Below the pieces are notes generated by a model. The model saw only the letters and a program-made list of their open reading frames with translations. It was not told where the DNA came from and ran no database searches. From the NCBI RefSeq assembly GCF_021245735.1, contig NZ_JAJISB010000028.1, positions 1 through 64,000 of the forward strand: 64,000 bases of DNA, read 5' to 3'. How positions within the stretch are numbered: the first letter of the stretch is position 1; every line of letters starts with the position of its first letter. Both the position numbers and the translations under genes were made by a program. This document shows, piece by piece, positions 56,150 to 64,000 of this stretch. Source of the DNA: Brevibacillus daliensis. Its GTDB lineage: Bacteria; Bacillota; Bacilli; Brevibacillales; Brevibacillaceae.

Positions 56150-57007
56150 TTACAGCCACTTTTTAGCAAGCTCATCAAATTTACCTTGAAGTCTCATTTC
56201 ATCCAAGAATACATCCAGGTAGCTAGCGAAGATAAAATCACCACGTTGAATCATATAAGCTTTTTCACTCTTAGTAAACGTATTATCAGTCAAAGCTGCA
56301 TACAAACGATCATCTGCTTTTGCATATGTGATAGCTTCAATATTATCTGTAATCATTACATCGTATGTTCCGTTTGCTACTAGACCAGGAACATCCAGGT
56401 TGTTAGGTACAACTGTTACTGTTGCGTTTTTTAGATACGTGTTAACGAAGATTTGGTTTGTTCCACCAGGGTTAACACCGATGCGAACTTCTTTTTTGTT
56501 GATATCTTCTAGAGATTTATATTTGTCCTTATCTGCCTTACGGATAAGTGGGGATTTACCAAATCCGATGTAACCTTCCGTCATGTACGCTTTCTTTTGA
56601 CGATCAGTATTGCGACTAACACCACCAGCAGCGATGTCGAACTTGTCAGCAAGCAGATCATTCATCAGGTTAGACCAAGAGGTTTCAACAAAGCGAACTT
56701 CAACGCCCAAATCTTTAGCCAGTTCTTTCATTACATCAATATCATAACCCTCGTATTGTTTCGTTTTAGGGTTCAGATATGTAAATGGCTTGTAGTCACC
56801 AGGAGTACCTACACGAATATAGCCACGTGCAATGATTTCATCCAGACGAGATTCATATTTCTTATCTTTTTTTAGTTGTTCAGCTGCAGCTACATTAGTA
56901 GCTTGAGCCGATGAGTTTTGCGTAGGAGCAGCACCTACAATGCTACCAGATACAAGTAAGGATGCTACGACTGAGCTAGTTAGTAATAATTTTTTCCAGT
57001 TTTTCAT
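56150..57007 (-). CDS. Secreted PheC-like / family 3 solute-binding protein
   Basis: 285 aa with a non-lipidated signal peptide (about 1-27, ending VGAA). Family 3 periplasmic-binding fold: YIRVGTPGDYKPFTYLNP, YEGYDIDVMKELAKDLGVEV, SWSNLMNDLLADKFDIAAGGVSRNTDRQKKAYM, VNPGGTNQIFVNTYL and TDNIEA. These closely parallel Pseudomonas cyclohexadienyl dehydratase PheC (TGDYKPFTYR, SWPNLM, NPGGTN). So it may be a secreted prephenate/arogenate dehydratase or a ligand-binding protein. No ABC permease or ATPase is adjacent. Lies 99 bases after the chemoreceptor gene on the same strand. Confidence 0.8.
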   Translation of the reverse strand: MKNWKKLLLTSSVVASLLVSGSIVGAAPTQNSSAQATNVAAAEQLKKDKKYESRLDEIIARGYIRVGTPGDYKPFTYLNPKTKQYEGYDIDVMKELAKDLGVEVRFVETSWSNLMNDLLADKFDIAAGGVSRNTDRQKKAYMTEGYIGFGKSPLIRKADKDKYKSLEDINKKEVRIGVNPGGTNQIFVNTYLKNATVTVVPNNLDVPGLVANGTYDVMITDNIEAITYAKADDRLYAALTDNTFTKSEKAYMIQRGDFIFASYLDVFLDEMRLQGKFDELAKKWL

Positions 57008-57106
57008 GATTTCTCTCTCCTTTGGTTATCTAAAAATATTGTGGTGAGGATGTATAATTCTTGCTGCTAGTTCTGCATGGCATCCCCCCTTACAAGCAGC
57101 GGGATT

Positions 57107-59080
57107 CTATAGAGTGAATTTACCTAATTGGTGTTGCAGTTCTTCTACAACATGATTAAGCTCGGCAACCGTATCGTTGATTTCTTGCATAATTTGCAGC
57201 TGCTCTTCGGTTGAAGCAAGTACAACACTTGCGTCATCGGAAGAGTACTTAGAAATGGCGTGCATTTCCTCAACGGATGCACTAACTTCTTCAGAGCCTG
57301 CTGACATTTGCTCTGAAGCTGCCGATACATCAAGAATGTGAGCAGCTACATCACGAGAAGTAGAAAGAATACTGTCAAAGATATCACGAACTTCCTCAAT
57401 CAACTTCACGCCATCTTCTACGTCTTTATGACTGCTGTTCATCATGTTGACTGCATTTGCTGTGTCGTTCTGAATTTCTCCAATTAACTCCGCGATTTTT
57501 CCTGCTGATTCTTCAGATTGGTTCGCCAGCTTTTTCACCTCACCGGCTACTACTGCGAAGCCACGACCATGTTCACCCGCACGTGCTGCTTCAATGGAAG
57601 CATTAAGAGCAAGCAAATTGATCTGAGAGGTAAGCTGAGTGATCGTATCCAAAATGATTCCGATTTCTTTAGAGCGACCTTCTAAACGTTGGATAGCTGA
57701 AGATACCTTGGAAGTTGCATCGCCAATCTCACCCATTTGTGTAACAGCTTTTTCAACTACATTGGTTCCTTGTTCTGCATGCTGAGCTGCCTCCTGAGCC
57801 GCTTCAGATACACGAGAAGAGGTTTCCGCAATTTTAACAATACCAACCGCCATATCTGTCATGGATAGAGATACTTCCTGTGAACTGCTGGAAGCTGCAT
57901 GAGAGCCTTTAGCAATCTGCTGTACCGATTCATTAATCCGGTGAACACTGTTGGTAGCGGTATCGAGCCCAGCAGATACCTCATTCGTAAAACGCAATAC
58001 CTGCTCAGAGGAGAGGGATACACCCTGTACGAGATTCTTCAGATGAGAAACCGTCTGGTTGAAGTCACTAGATAGTCTGGCAATCTCATCCTTGCCCTTT
58101 ACATGTACGGTTGCTGTCAGGTCTCCTTGTGCTACTACATTCACAGATTGGTTTAGACGATGAATCGGTTTAACCAGACGAATAGTAAAGAAGTAAATAA
58201 ATGCACCACTTAAGAAAAGAACAACAGCTGAAATCATAATGAGTCGAAGAGAGAGCTGGTCCACTGGTGCATACAGCTCATCATAAGGTGCTGTAATGAA
58301 TATTCCCCAGCCCAAGGAACTTGGTGCGTATGAGGTATACGTACTTACACCGTTTGCATCATACTGGGCAATCCCACGCTTATCAGAAAGAATGTCTTTA
58401 AAAGCCGTTTGTAAAGAAGGGATAGTAGAATCAGCAATTGATTCTTTCAAAATAAGCTCCTCTTGGGGATGCCAGATATATGTCCCTTTTTTCGAAACTA
58501 GGAAAGCCTTTCCGCTTGTACCGAACACTTTCTCGGAGACGGTTTTTTGTACCTCATTGATTGGTAGAGTTGTACCAATATGGCCGTATTGCTTGCCGTC
58601 TCTCATCAACGGATAGATGATGGTTACAATGTTATTACCAGTACGTTTAGATACAATAGGTTCGGATACGATGATTTTCCCTTCACCTTTACCAGATTCC
58701 TGGTAGTGAACCCGATCAGATACGTCGGTAACATCACCTTTAAAGTTGATAACATTCTTGTTGGTCAAATCATGAGAGAAAAAGAATGTTTCAAATTCAG
58801 GATTTTCTTTCTGAGCGCGTTGGATCAGTGCTAGGTCTTGTGCCCTGTTATCATCAGGGGACATCATTTGGCCATAGGCTTGGACAATGGAGATCTTTGA
58901 TTTAAAGAAAGTATCGATCTCGCTGGATAAATTAATGGCGGATAGCTCTGATTCTCTATCAAGGCTATTACCTAATAGCTTGGAGGCACTCAGATAACTG
59001 GCTCCCCAAACTACTATAAGACTTACTGTGAGAATAATGGACATGACAACGATCAGCTTTCGTTTCAAACTACCTACCAT
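57107..59080 (-). CDS. Methyl-accepting chemotaxis protein with dCache sensor
   Basis: 657 aa transmembrane chemoreceptor. First membrane helix (about 9-29), extracellular dCache_1-type domain (about 35-275; YPLMRDGKQYGHIGTTLPI), second helix (about 280-300), HAMP (about 302-355), signalling domain with tip EAARAGEHGRGFAVVAGEVKKLANQS. Ligand unknown; dCache receptors often bind amino acids directly. SD GGAAGGAG precedes the ATG. Its long leader carries a c-di-GMP riboswitch and its promoter is of sigma-D type. Confidence 0.95.
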   Translation of the reverse strand: MVGSLKRKLIVVMSIILTVSLIVVWGASYLSASKLLGNSLDRESELSAINLSSEIDTFFKSKISIVQAYGQMMSPDDNRAQDLALIQRAQKENPEFETFFFSHDLTNKNVINFKGDVTDVSDRVHYQESGKGEGKIIVSEPIVSKRTGNNIVTIIYPLMRDGKQYGHIGTTLPINEVQKTVSEKVFGTSGKAFLVSKKGTYIWHPQEELILKESIADSTIPSLQTAFKDILSDKRGIAQYDANGVSTYTSYAPSSLGWGIFITAPYDELYAPVDQLSLRLIMISAVVLFLSGAFIYFFTIRLVKPIHRLNQSVNVVAQGDLTATVHVKGKDEIARLSSDFNQTVSHLKNLVQGVSLSSEQVLRFTNEVSAGLDTATNSVHRINESVQQIAKGSHAASSSSQEVSLSMTDMAVGIVKIAETSSRVSEAAQEAAQHAEQGTNVVEKAVTQMGEIGDATSKVSSAIQRLEGRSKEIGIILDTITQLTSQINLLALNASIEAARAGEHGRGFAVVAGEVKKLANQSEESAGKIAELIGEIQNDTANAVNMMNSSHKDVEDGVKLIEEVRDIFDSILSTSRDVAAHILDVSAASEQMSAGSEEVSASVEEMHAISKYSSDDASVVLASTEEQLQIMQEINDTVAELNHVVEELQHQLGKFTL

Positions 59081-59144
59081 TTTTCTTTGACTCCTTCCAA
59101 CTTTGAAGATACTTTTTTCATAAATATTTTCTTACTTGAACATA

Positions 59145-59200
59145 AAGAAAAAAGCCTGCCAGCCGACAGTCTCTCTGTTGGTGGCAACCCGGCTATCATA
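59145..59200 (-). terminator. Riboswitch-linked terminator before the chemoreceptor
   Basis: On the minus strand AGCC...GCC...ACAG pairs with CTGT-C-GGC...GGCT around an AGAGA loop, followed by T6. The 5' arm reuses the last bases of the c-di-GMP aptamer, so the two folds exclude each other. Confidence 0.6.
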
Positions 59201-59272
59201 GTTGTATAGACCTACAACCTTAGACCCGTGGCTTTGCGTCCTCACTTTTCAATGAGTTTGCCCTTGTCGCGT
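59178..59272 (-). ncRNA. c-di-GMP-I (GEMM) riboswitch
   Basis: Read on the minus strand: AGGGCAAACTCATT-GAAA-AGTGAG, then GACGCAAAGCC, then GGTCTAA, a variable hairpin, and GATAGCCGGGTTGCC. This reproduces the class I c-di-GMP aptamer: GNRA tetraloop, its receptor and the ligand-binding GACGCAAAGCC core. It lies in the leader of the chemoreceptor gene. Because the terminator shares the aptamer's 3' end, c-di-GMP probably turns expression on (inference). Confidence 0.92.
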
Positions 59273-59390
59273 ATGATTTTCTGCTACATGTGAAAAATTA
59301 AGCTAATTTATCAGTGTAAATCTGATATAAGTATAATTTTTTACCATATGATTGATTTTCAATAATGCGACACATAAACCTCTACATACA

Positions 59391-59417
59391 TATTCGGCAT
59401 AATAAGAAAAAACTTTA
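59391..59417 (-). promoter_or_regulatory. Sigma-D-type promoter of the chemoreceptor
   Basis: On the minus strand TAAA (59414-59417), exactly 15 bases, then GCCGAATA (59391-59398), against the flagellar sigma-D consensus TAAA-N15-GCCGATAT. It would give a 300-base leader containing the riboswitch. Bases 59418-59598 hold an inverted repeat CAACG-AAAA-CGTTG (59470-59483) but no clear promoter for the Tad operon. Confidence 0.65.
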
Positions 59418-59598
59418 CAGTACAAAAGTCCTAGTCATGGGAAATTTAGACTAAAAATAAATGATAAAACAACGAAAACGTTGTAGATAAGGTATTTTCA
59501 GAATGGAGGAAATTAAAATTAAAAATTAAATTTTTTCTTTTTTTGTCCTAAATTGGGTTGATATGCTCTTTTCAAGTTAGAAAAAAGGAGCGGGAATC

Positions 59599-60339
59599 AT
59601 GCGTGTAAGGGAATACAGAATCAGTTATGTACGAGTGATTGCTATTCTTTTATTTGCTGTAGCGGTTGGTTGGGCTACTTATCAGGCTGTGAGACCAGAT
59701 ATGTTTACATATATCAACCTGAAGGAGAATGTTGTGCTGGATGCGGGAACAAGCATTGAAATAGAGGATGTAGAAATGGGAAGTGTAGCGCTTCATCGTA
59801 GTCTTTTTTCAGCGGAGGGATCGATTCCGGGATTTATTGCATGGGAGAATATCCAGGATGTGATTGGTTTGCCTGTAACGAGGCAACTGTCGGGCGGTAT
59901 TCCATTATCAGAAGGGGATATCGCTATGTCTACTGATCAACAGGCAGTATTAGCTGATGACCCCAATCAGACAGCCATTAGCTTACCAGTCGATAACATT
60001 AGCGGTATTTCTGCGCATCTGCAGGTGGGTGATCGGGTACATTTATATGCTTCCTTTGAGGATGATGAGGGTGCTCATACCGGACTTCTTCTGCGAGCAA
60101 TGCCTGTTGTATTTTTGCAACGAGGTTTGGATAGCGATGGACCTAGCTTAAAGGCAGTTACGATTTCCTTATCCCTCTATGAAGCTACTTTGCTTACCCA
60201 TGCCCTTCACTACGGGAAGATTCACTTAGGAAAAGCAGCTTATTCCAATGATCAGAAGGTGGGGGTTGGAGATGTGGCATTTGCAGCTGCTCTCATGAAA
60301 ACGAAAAAAAGATGGCAGGATGTAAAGGAGGAAGAATAG
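59599..60339 (+). CDS. CpaB/RcpC-like SAF-domain protein
   Basis: 246 aa. One N-terminal membrane anchor (about 11-28), then a SAF-type region (ENVVLDAGTSIEIEDVEM ... LPVTRQLSGGIPLSEGDI) and a C-terminal beta domain (ISAHLQVGDRVHLYASF). This is the architecture of CpaB/RcpC, a Tad/Flp pilus assembly factor. First gene of the Tad operon; its stop is followed at once by the tadZ ATG. AAAAAAGGAGCGGG is the SD. Confidence 0.8.
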   Translation: MRVREYRISYVRVIAILLFAVAVGWATYQAVRPDMFTYINLKENVVLDAGTSIEIEDVEMGSVALHRSLFSAEGSIPGFIAWENIQDVIGLPVTRQLSGGIPLSEGDIAMSTDQQAVLADDPNQTAISLPVDNISGISAHLQVGDRVHLYASFEDDEGAHTGLLLRAMPVVFLQRGLDSDGPSLKAVTISLSLYEATLLTHALHYGKIHLGKAAYSNDQKVGVGDVAFAAALMKTKKRWQDVKEEE

Positions 60340-61719
60340 ATGTCCGAGAGGCGGAAGAGGCTAGTAATCATTGATGAAAGAGATGAACTGATCTCGTTTT
60401 GCGTAGAACAATTTAGAAATAGCAGGTATGTTCAAGTGATTGCTGAGGTAAGGGAACATAGCTTGATTTTTACCACCATCCAACAACATAAGCCTGACTT
60501 GATTCTCCTTGGTTCCATCAGTGAAATGAATACGGTATTACTGGCGCAACAAATTCGCTTTTATTTTCCCATGAGTACGTGTATGGTGGTCTTTCCGTTG
60601 GAGGAAGCACATCTGGAGTCCTTTTTACGTCATATTGGTGTTTTTATTTTACAAAAAACAATATTGGTGCAAGCGATTGAAGCATTTGCCTTAACAGGTG
60701 AAAGTCCCAATCCTGCCATGCCCTATCCCCCATTTGCACACCCTGAGACAAATTCCTTTTCTGATCAATCTGCTAAAAGAATGGACACGCACCAGCAACA
60801 TCTGTTAACCATATATGGACCAAAAGGAGGAGTAGGTAAAACTTTTCTATCTCGAGAGCTGGCAATTTATTACGCAGGTTTGCAGCGGGAGGGTAGAGCG
60901 TTGAAGGTTTTGGCTGTTGATTTTAACCTTGATCTAGGTACTTTTGCTACCACACTTAATCTACCTAGGACACCCAATATCTTTACCTGGGTTCAGCATA
61001 TTGATCAGCAATTAAACACGATGATACAGCGTGATCGGAAGGATTCTGCCTATCTTTCGCATGAAGAATGGCAGGATTACGCAGGAAGGTATTTTTATAA
61101 TTCTCAGGAGCTGGAACAATTTATTGTCACGCATCCAGAATCAGGATTGCATGTTTTAACTTCTCCGTGCGATATACGTAATAGTTTTGAAATTAAAGAT
61201 TATCATCTCTATGTGATTTTAGAAACGATAAAAAGAAGTGATTATGATGTCGTACTAATCGATACCGCACCAGATACGACGGATGCAACGATTCAGGCCC
61301 TCTTTTTTGCGGAAAAAGTAGTGATGGTTGGTAGTCCTGTGGTAGATGCTATTGAAAATATTCATCGAGTATTGAAATTACTACGAGAAGCCGAATATCC
61401 GGAAGATAAAATCCAGATATGTATCAATCGTCTGCAAAAGCGAGAGATGTTCACCTTGGAGGAAATGAAAGCATATTTTCAAATCCACCCGAGCAAGACA
61501 CTTTTAACCATACCTGATGACGAAGAGGTTAAACGATCAATTAATACCGGTGTTTCATTAAGAAGCTCTCCTTCACGTTCGCAGGCGAAGACAGCGATTG
61601 AGAAGATTGCTAACGTGCTTCTTCCCATTACCAAGGAGCCTGTAAAAGGAGCTACACTTTCTCGTTCTGAAAAGGGAAAGGGATTTTTTCAATGGTTCCA
61701 AAAGGGGTTGGGTAAATGA
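60340..61719 (+). CDS. tadZ: TadZ/CpaE-like ATPase with degenerate receiver domain
   Basis: 459 aa. N-terminal receiver-like domain (about 1-125): the acidic pair DE in VIIDERDE remains, but the phosphoacceptor is lost (LILLGSIS where LLDxxMP is usual). C-terminal MinD/ParA-type ATPase: deviant Walker A GPKGGVGKTF (about 166-175), AVDFNLDLGTFAT, and DVVLIDTAPD. TadZ localises the Tad machine at the pole or membrane. ATG overlaps nothing; the next gene overlaps by four bases. Confidence 0.87.
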   Translation: MSERRKRLVIIDERDELISFCVEQFRNSRYVQVIAEVREHSLIFTTIQQHKPDLILLGSISEMNTVLLAQQIRFYFPMSTCMVVFPLEEAHLESFLRHIGVFILQKTILVQAIEAFALTGESPNPAMPYPPFAHPETNSFSDQSAKRMDTHQQHLLTIYGPKGGVGKTFLSRELAIYYAGLQREGRALKVLAVDFNLDLGTFATTLNLPRTPNIFTWVQHIDQQLNTMIQRDRKDSAYLSHEEWQDYAGRYFYNSQELEQFIVTHPESGLHVLTSPCDIRNSFEIKDYHLYVILETIKRSDYDVVLIDTAPDTTDATIQALFFAEKVVMVGSPVVDAIENIHRVLKLLREAEYPEDKIQICINRLQKREMFTLEEMKAYFQIHPSKTLLTIPDDEEVKRSINTGVSLRSSPSRSQAKTAIEKIANVLLPITKEPVKGATLSRSEKGKGFFQWFQKGLGK

Positions 61720-63212
61720 ATTTCACTAGGATGTCTCTATTGGGAATGGAGCAGCAAAAACGACTTGGTATGTCTGAGCTTCGCAAACAGGCACAGGATT
61801 TTTCCGGACTTCATAAAAAAGTAGGACATGTCATTCAAGAGAATGCTTCCCGATATATAGGCAAAGAGAAATATCTAAACGGCGAACAGGAATCACATGT
61901 AAAGACTCAGTTGGTAGAGAAGCATGGGAAGAGGCTATGGGAGGAAAAGCATTCTCCTATGTATATCGAAGAACTTACACTAGAAATCAGATCTTTAGTA
62001 GAAAAACAAGCACCACTCCCTGCCCATCAACTAGATGTGGAGGTCCATCGAATTTTGAGGGAGATTATTGGTTGGGGATATCTTGATGAACTATTAGAAG
62101 ATCCGGATATAACTGAGATTATTGTCCAAAAATTTGATGATGTACTCGTGGAGAAAAAAAGTACAGGAAAGCTGGAGCGATTAACAGAGAAGTACTTTTT
62201 TGATGATGAACAGCTTTTACGATTAATAGAGCAGATAGCAGCTACAATGGGCAGAGAATTTAACGAAACAAAAGCAGAGCTACATACTCAAATGCCTGAT
62301 GGCTCAAGGCTGACGGCAACCCATAAATCAATTTCTCCAGATGGTCATATGTTAACTATTCGGAAACATCGTGATTTGCTGACGCAACAGGATTATTTAC
62401 AATACGGTTCTATTTGTTCAACCATGCTTACGTTTATTCAATATGCGATTACGCATTCGAGGGCTTCTGGAATAGTTAGCGGGGGAACGGGGTCTGGGAA
62501 AACCCATTTGCTCAATCTGATCTCACAGTTTATCTCACCCACTTTAAGTGTGATTACAATCGAAGACGTTTTGGAATTAAAGCTACAACATCCTTATGTC
62601 AGACGATTACTGACCAAGCCAGCAAATCACGAAGGAAAAGGTGGCTTTTCTATCCGTGATTGTGTCCGGCTCTCCCTGCGCAAAAGACCAGATGTCATTA
62701 TTGTGGGAGAAACTCGGGGAGGGGAAATAGTAGATATTTTATGGGCCATGAATACGGACCACCCAGGGAGTTGGAGCACTGCACACGCCAATTCTCCACG
62801 AGCTTTGCTTGATTCCACATTACCCATTCTGTTTGGAAAAGCTGACGAAGCGTATAGTTCAATGGAACGTAATCTTATGATCGGCTCGGCCCTTAATTTA
62901 ATCATACAAGTAAAAAGATTCGATGAGGATGGGAGCAGAAAAGTAGTGGCCATCACAGAAGTTATTGGCACAGGAGAATCGCATGAAGACCGAATCAAGC
63001 GAATGTTAAGTGTAAAACAAGTTATACCTAATCGAGTATATCTACAAGACATTTTTGTCTACGAACAGCATGGATTTGAAAATGGAAAGGTTATAGGTCA
63101 ATATCGATGGACTGGATATAAGCCAGAGGGATTAGTACGCAAGTGGAGATCAAAAGGAGTTAGCCAAGAGGAGATCGATCAGATATTTTTTACAACTCCA
63201 ATAAAAATGTAG
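61716..63212 (+). CDS. tadA: TadA/CpaF-type secretion ATPase
   Basis: 498 aa type II/IV secretion ATPase. Walker A SGGTGSGKTHLL (about 255-266), Asp box ITIEDVLELKL, Walker B RKRPDVIIVGETRGGE and His box STAHANS. Powers Flp/Tad pilus assembly. Coupled to tadZ through ATGA. Confidence 0.93.
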   Translation: MNFTRMSLLGMEQQKRLGMSELRKQAQDFSGLHKKVGHVIQENASRYIGKEKYLNGEQESHVKTQLVEKHGKRLWEEKHSPMYIEELTLEIRSLVEKQAPLPAHQLDVEVHRILREIIGWGYLDELLEDPDITEIIVQKFDDVLVEKKSTGKLERLTEKYFFDDEQLLRLIEQIAATMGREFNETKAELHTQMPDGSRLTATHKSISPDGHMLTIRKHRDLLTQQDYLQYGSICSTMLTFIQYAITHSRASGIVSGGTGSGKTHLLNLISQFISPTLSVITIEDVLELKLQHPYVRRLLTKPANHEGKGGFSIRDCVRLSLRKRPDVIIVGETRGGEIVDILWAMNTDHPGSWSTAHANSPRALLDSTLPILFGKADEAYSSMERNLMIGSALNLIIQVKRFDEDGSRKVVAITEVIGTGESHEDRIKRMLSVKQVIPNRVYLQDIFVYEQHGFENGKVIGQYRWTGYKPEGLVRKWRSKGVSQEEIDQIFFTTPIKM

Positions 63213-63225
63213 GGGGGAGATGATC

Positions 63226-64000
63226 TTGGAAGAGTGGATGTCACAATGTCTAACCATTCTGATCGTACTCTCTCTTCTTTTTATCCTCATGCCGACCAAG
63301 GTTCATAATAATGAGCAAGAAAGTCATCCACATTCTCATTTAAATCAATTAAAAAATAGCTGGTACATTCGTTTGGAAGATAGGCTCCAGCAGGCACAAA
63401 CACAGCTTAGTACGGCCCAGTATCTGTTACTCTGCCTTGCCGCTGGAATGATGTTGTATATGATTACCGGTCATGTATTAGATTCCTGGCTGTTAGCTAG
63501 CCCCTTTTTATTTGCAGGAATACTTGTAGTAGAGCGCTGGTTGGGTGTAATAAGAAGCAAGCGAAAAGAGAGATTTGAGGAAGAGAATACAAAAGCGCTT
63601 CGGATTATGGCGAGTGCTCTACGTACCAACCCGTCGTATTTTCATGCATTTGAACAGGTAGCAATAAGTCCGTTGCTAGATAGGAATGTTACCAATCACT
63701 ATCAACGAATGCTGGAATTGCTACGTGCTCAAGTAACGTTAGAGGAAGCGATGAATGAAATGTATCAACGTACTGGTTCAGCAGACGTGCAGTATTTAGC
63801 GACAATAGTTCAAGTGCAACGGGATCTGGGGGGAGATTTATCAAGGTCTCTGGATATAGCGGCAGCCACAATTATTCGAAGAAAACAGGTTAATCGTAGG
63901 AAGAAGGCGGCCATGTCTCAAATTCTGGCTCAGGTCAATATTCTTTCGCTGATGCCGTTTGTTTTTGTTGGTGTGCTATATATTCAGAACCCTCAGCATT
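63226..64000 (+). CDS. tadB: TadB-like inner membrane platform protein (partial)
   Basis: At least 258 aa, cut by the window end. Membrane helices near residues 9-24, 64-80 and 86-102 flank basic stretches, then a GspF/T2SSF-type domain (ALRIMASALRTNPSYFHAFEQVA, LGGDLSRSLDIAAATI). Pairs with TadC as the platform of the Tad pilus. TTG 63226 is chosen because GGAGATGATC ends just before it; ATG 63220 would overlap the SD. The downstream tadC and pilin genes lie outside. Confidence 0.8.
   Translation, partial: MEEWMSQCLTILIVLSLLFILMPTKVHNNEQESHPHSHLNQLKNSWYIRLEDRLQQAQTQLSTAQYLLLCLAAGMMLYMITGHVLDSWLLASPFLFAGILVVERWLGVIRSKRKERFEEENTKALRIMASALRTNPSYFHAFEQVAISPLLDRNVTNHYQRMLELLRAQVTLEEAMNEMYQRTGSADVQYLATIVQVQRDLGGDLSRSLDIAAATIIRRKQVNRRKKAAMSQILAQVNILSLMPFVFVGVLYIQNPQH

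Noticed and set aside
59470-59483. CcpA cre site before the Tad operon
   Set aside because: CAACGAAAACGTTG is palindromic but lacks the leading TG of the cre consensus, and it is over 110 bp from the first gene with no promoter placed.

Overview
The window looks like a chromosomal stretch of an aerobic, endospore-forming Firmicute, most likely a Brevibacillus (family Paenibacillaceae). This is inferred from gene order, moderate GC, strong AGGAGG-type ribosome sites, many TTG/GTG starts and protein character; no database was consulted. From 151 to about 44.2 kb it follows the classical 'yaa/yab' region near the Bacillus subtilis origin almost gene for gene: yaaO-tmk-darA-yaaR-holB-ricT-yabA-trmN6-yazA-rsmI-abrB(-)-metG-tatD-yabE-rnmV-rsmA-veg-sspF-ispE-purR-ridA-spoVG-glmU-prs-pth-fin-mfd-spoVT-yabM-yabN-rqcP-yabP-yabQ-divIC-spoIIE-yabS-yabT-tilS-hpt-ftsH. 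Insertions relative to that order are a CobW-type GTPase (18.8 kb, minus), a PrsA/SurA-like lipoprotein foldase (27.3 kb) and a two-gene ThrE-type exporter (38.9-40.1 kb). yabG, ctc and yabR, and the two tRNA genes of the B. subtilis order, are not at their expected places. I found no rRNA, tRNA, CRISPR array, insertion sequence or prophage.

From 44 to 56 kb the order is lineage-specific. It holds a Cof-type HAD phosphatase, nadA, a PCYCGC-motif lipoprotein, a zinc-uptake island (znuA; a CadC/SmtB-like ArsR repressor on the opposite strand; znuC-znuB-zur) with three Zur-type operators, a secreted internally duplicated VCBS-like protein, then nadB-nadC-coaX (NAD and CoA synthesis).

From 56 to 64 kb lie a minus-strand pair, a chemoreceptor and a secreted PheC-like/solute-binding protein. 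The chemoreceptor is preceded by a sigma-D-type promoter and a c-di-GMP-I (GEMM) riboswitch. Next to it a plus-strand Tad-type secretion/pilus operon begins (CpaB/RcpC-like SAF protein, TadZ/CpaE, TadA/CpaF, TadB) and runs off the window end.

Regulatory signals seen directly include a methionyl T-box before metG, an abrB promoter with degenerate tandem Spo0A boxes, a separate cluster of three Spo0A-box heptamers near 8.47 kb, a 21-bp-spaced spoIIE promoter of the Spo0A-activated type, sigma-H-like (spoVG) and sigma-G-like (spoVT) promoters, and about twenty intrinsic terminators. Two items look least explained: a 100-nt structured leader in front of yabP, whose 15-of-16-bp outer stem holds the ribosome site and is followed by T7 right at the ATG; and a 56/57-nt element present twice (before yabM and before spoIIE) with conserved arms, a divergent middle and a pairing-preserving base change.
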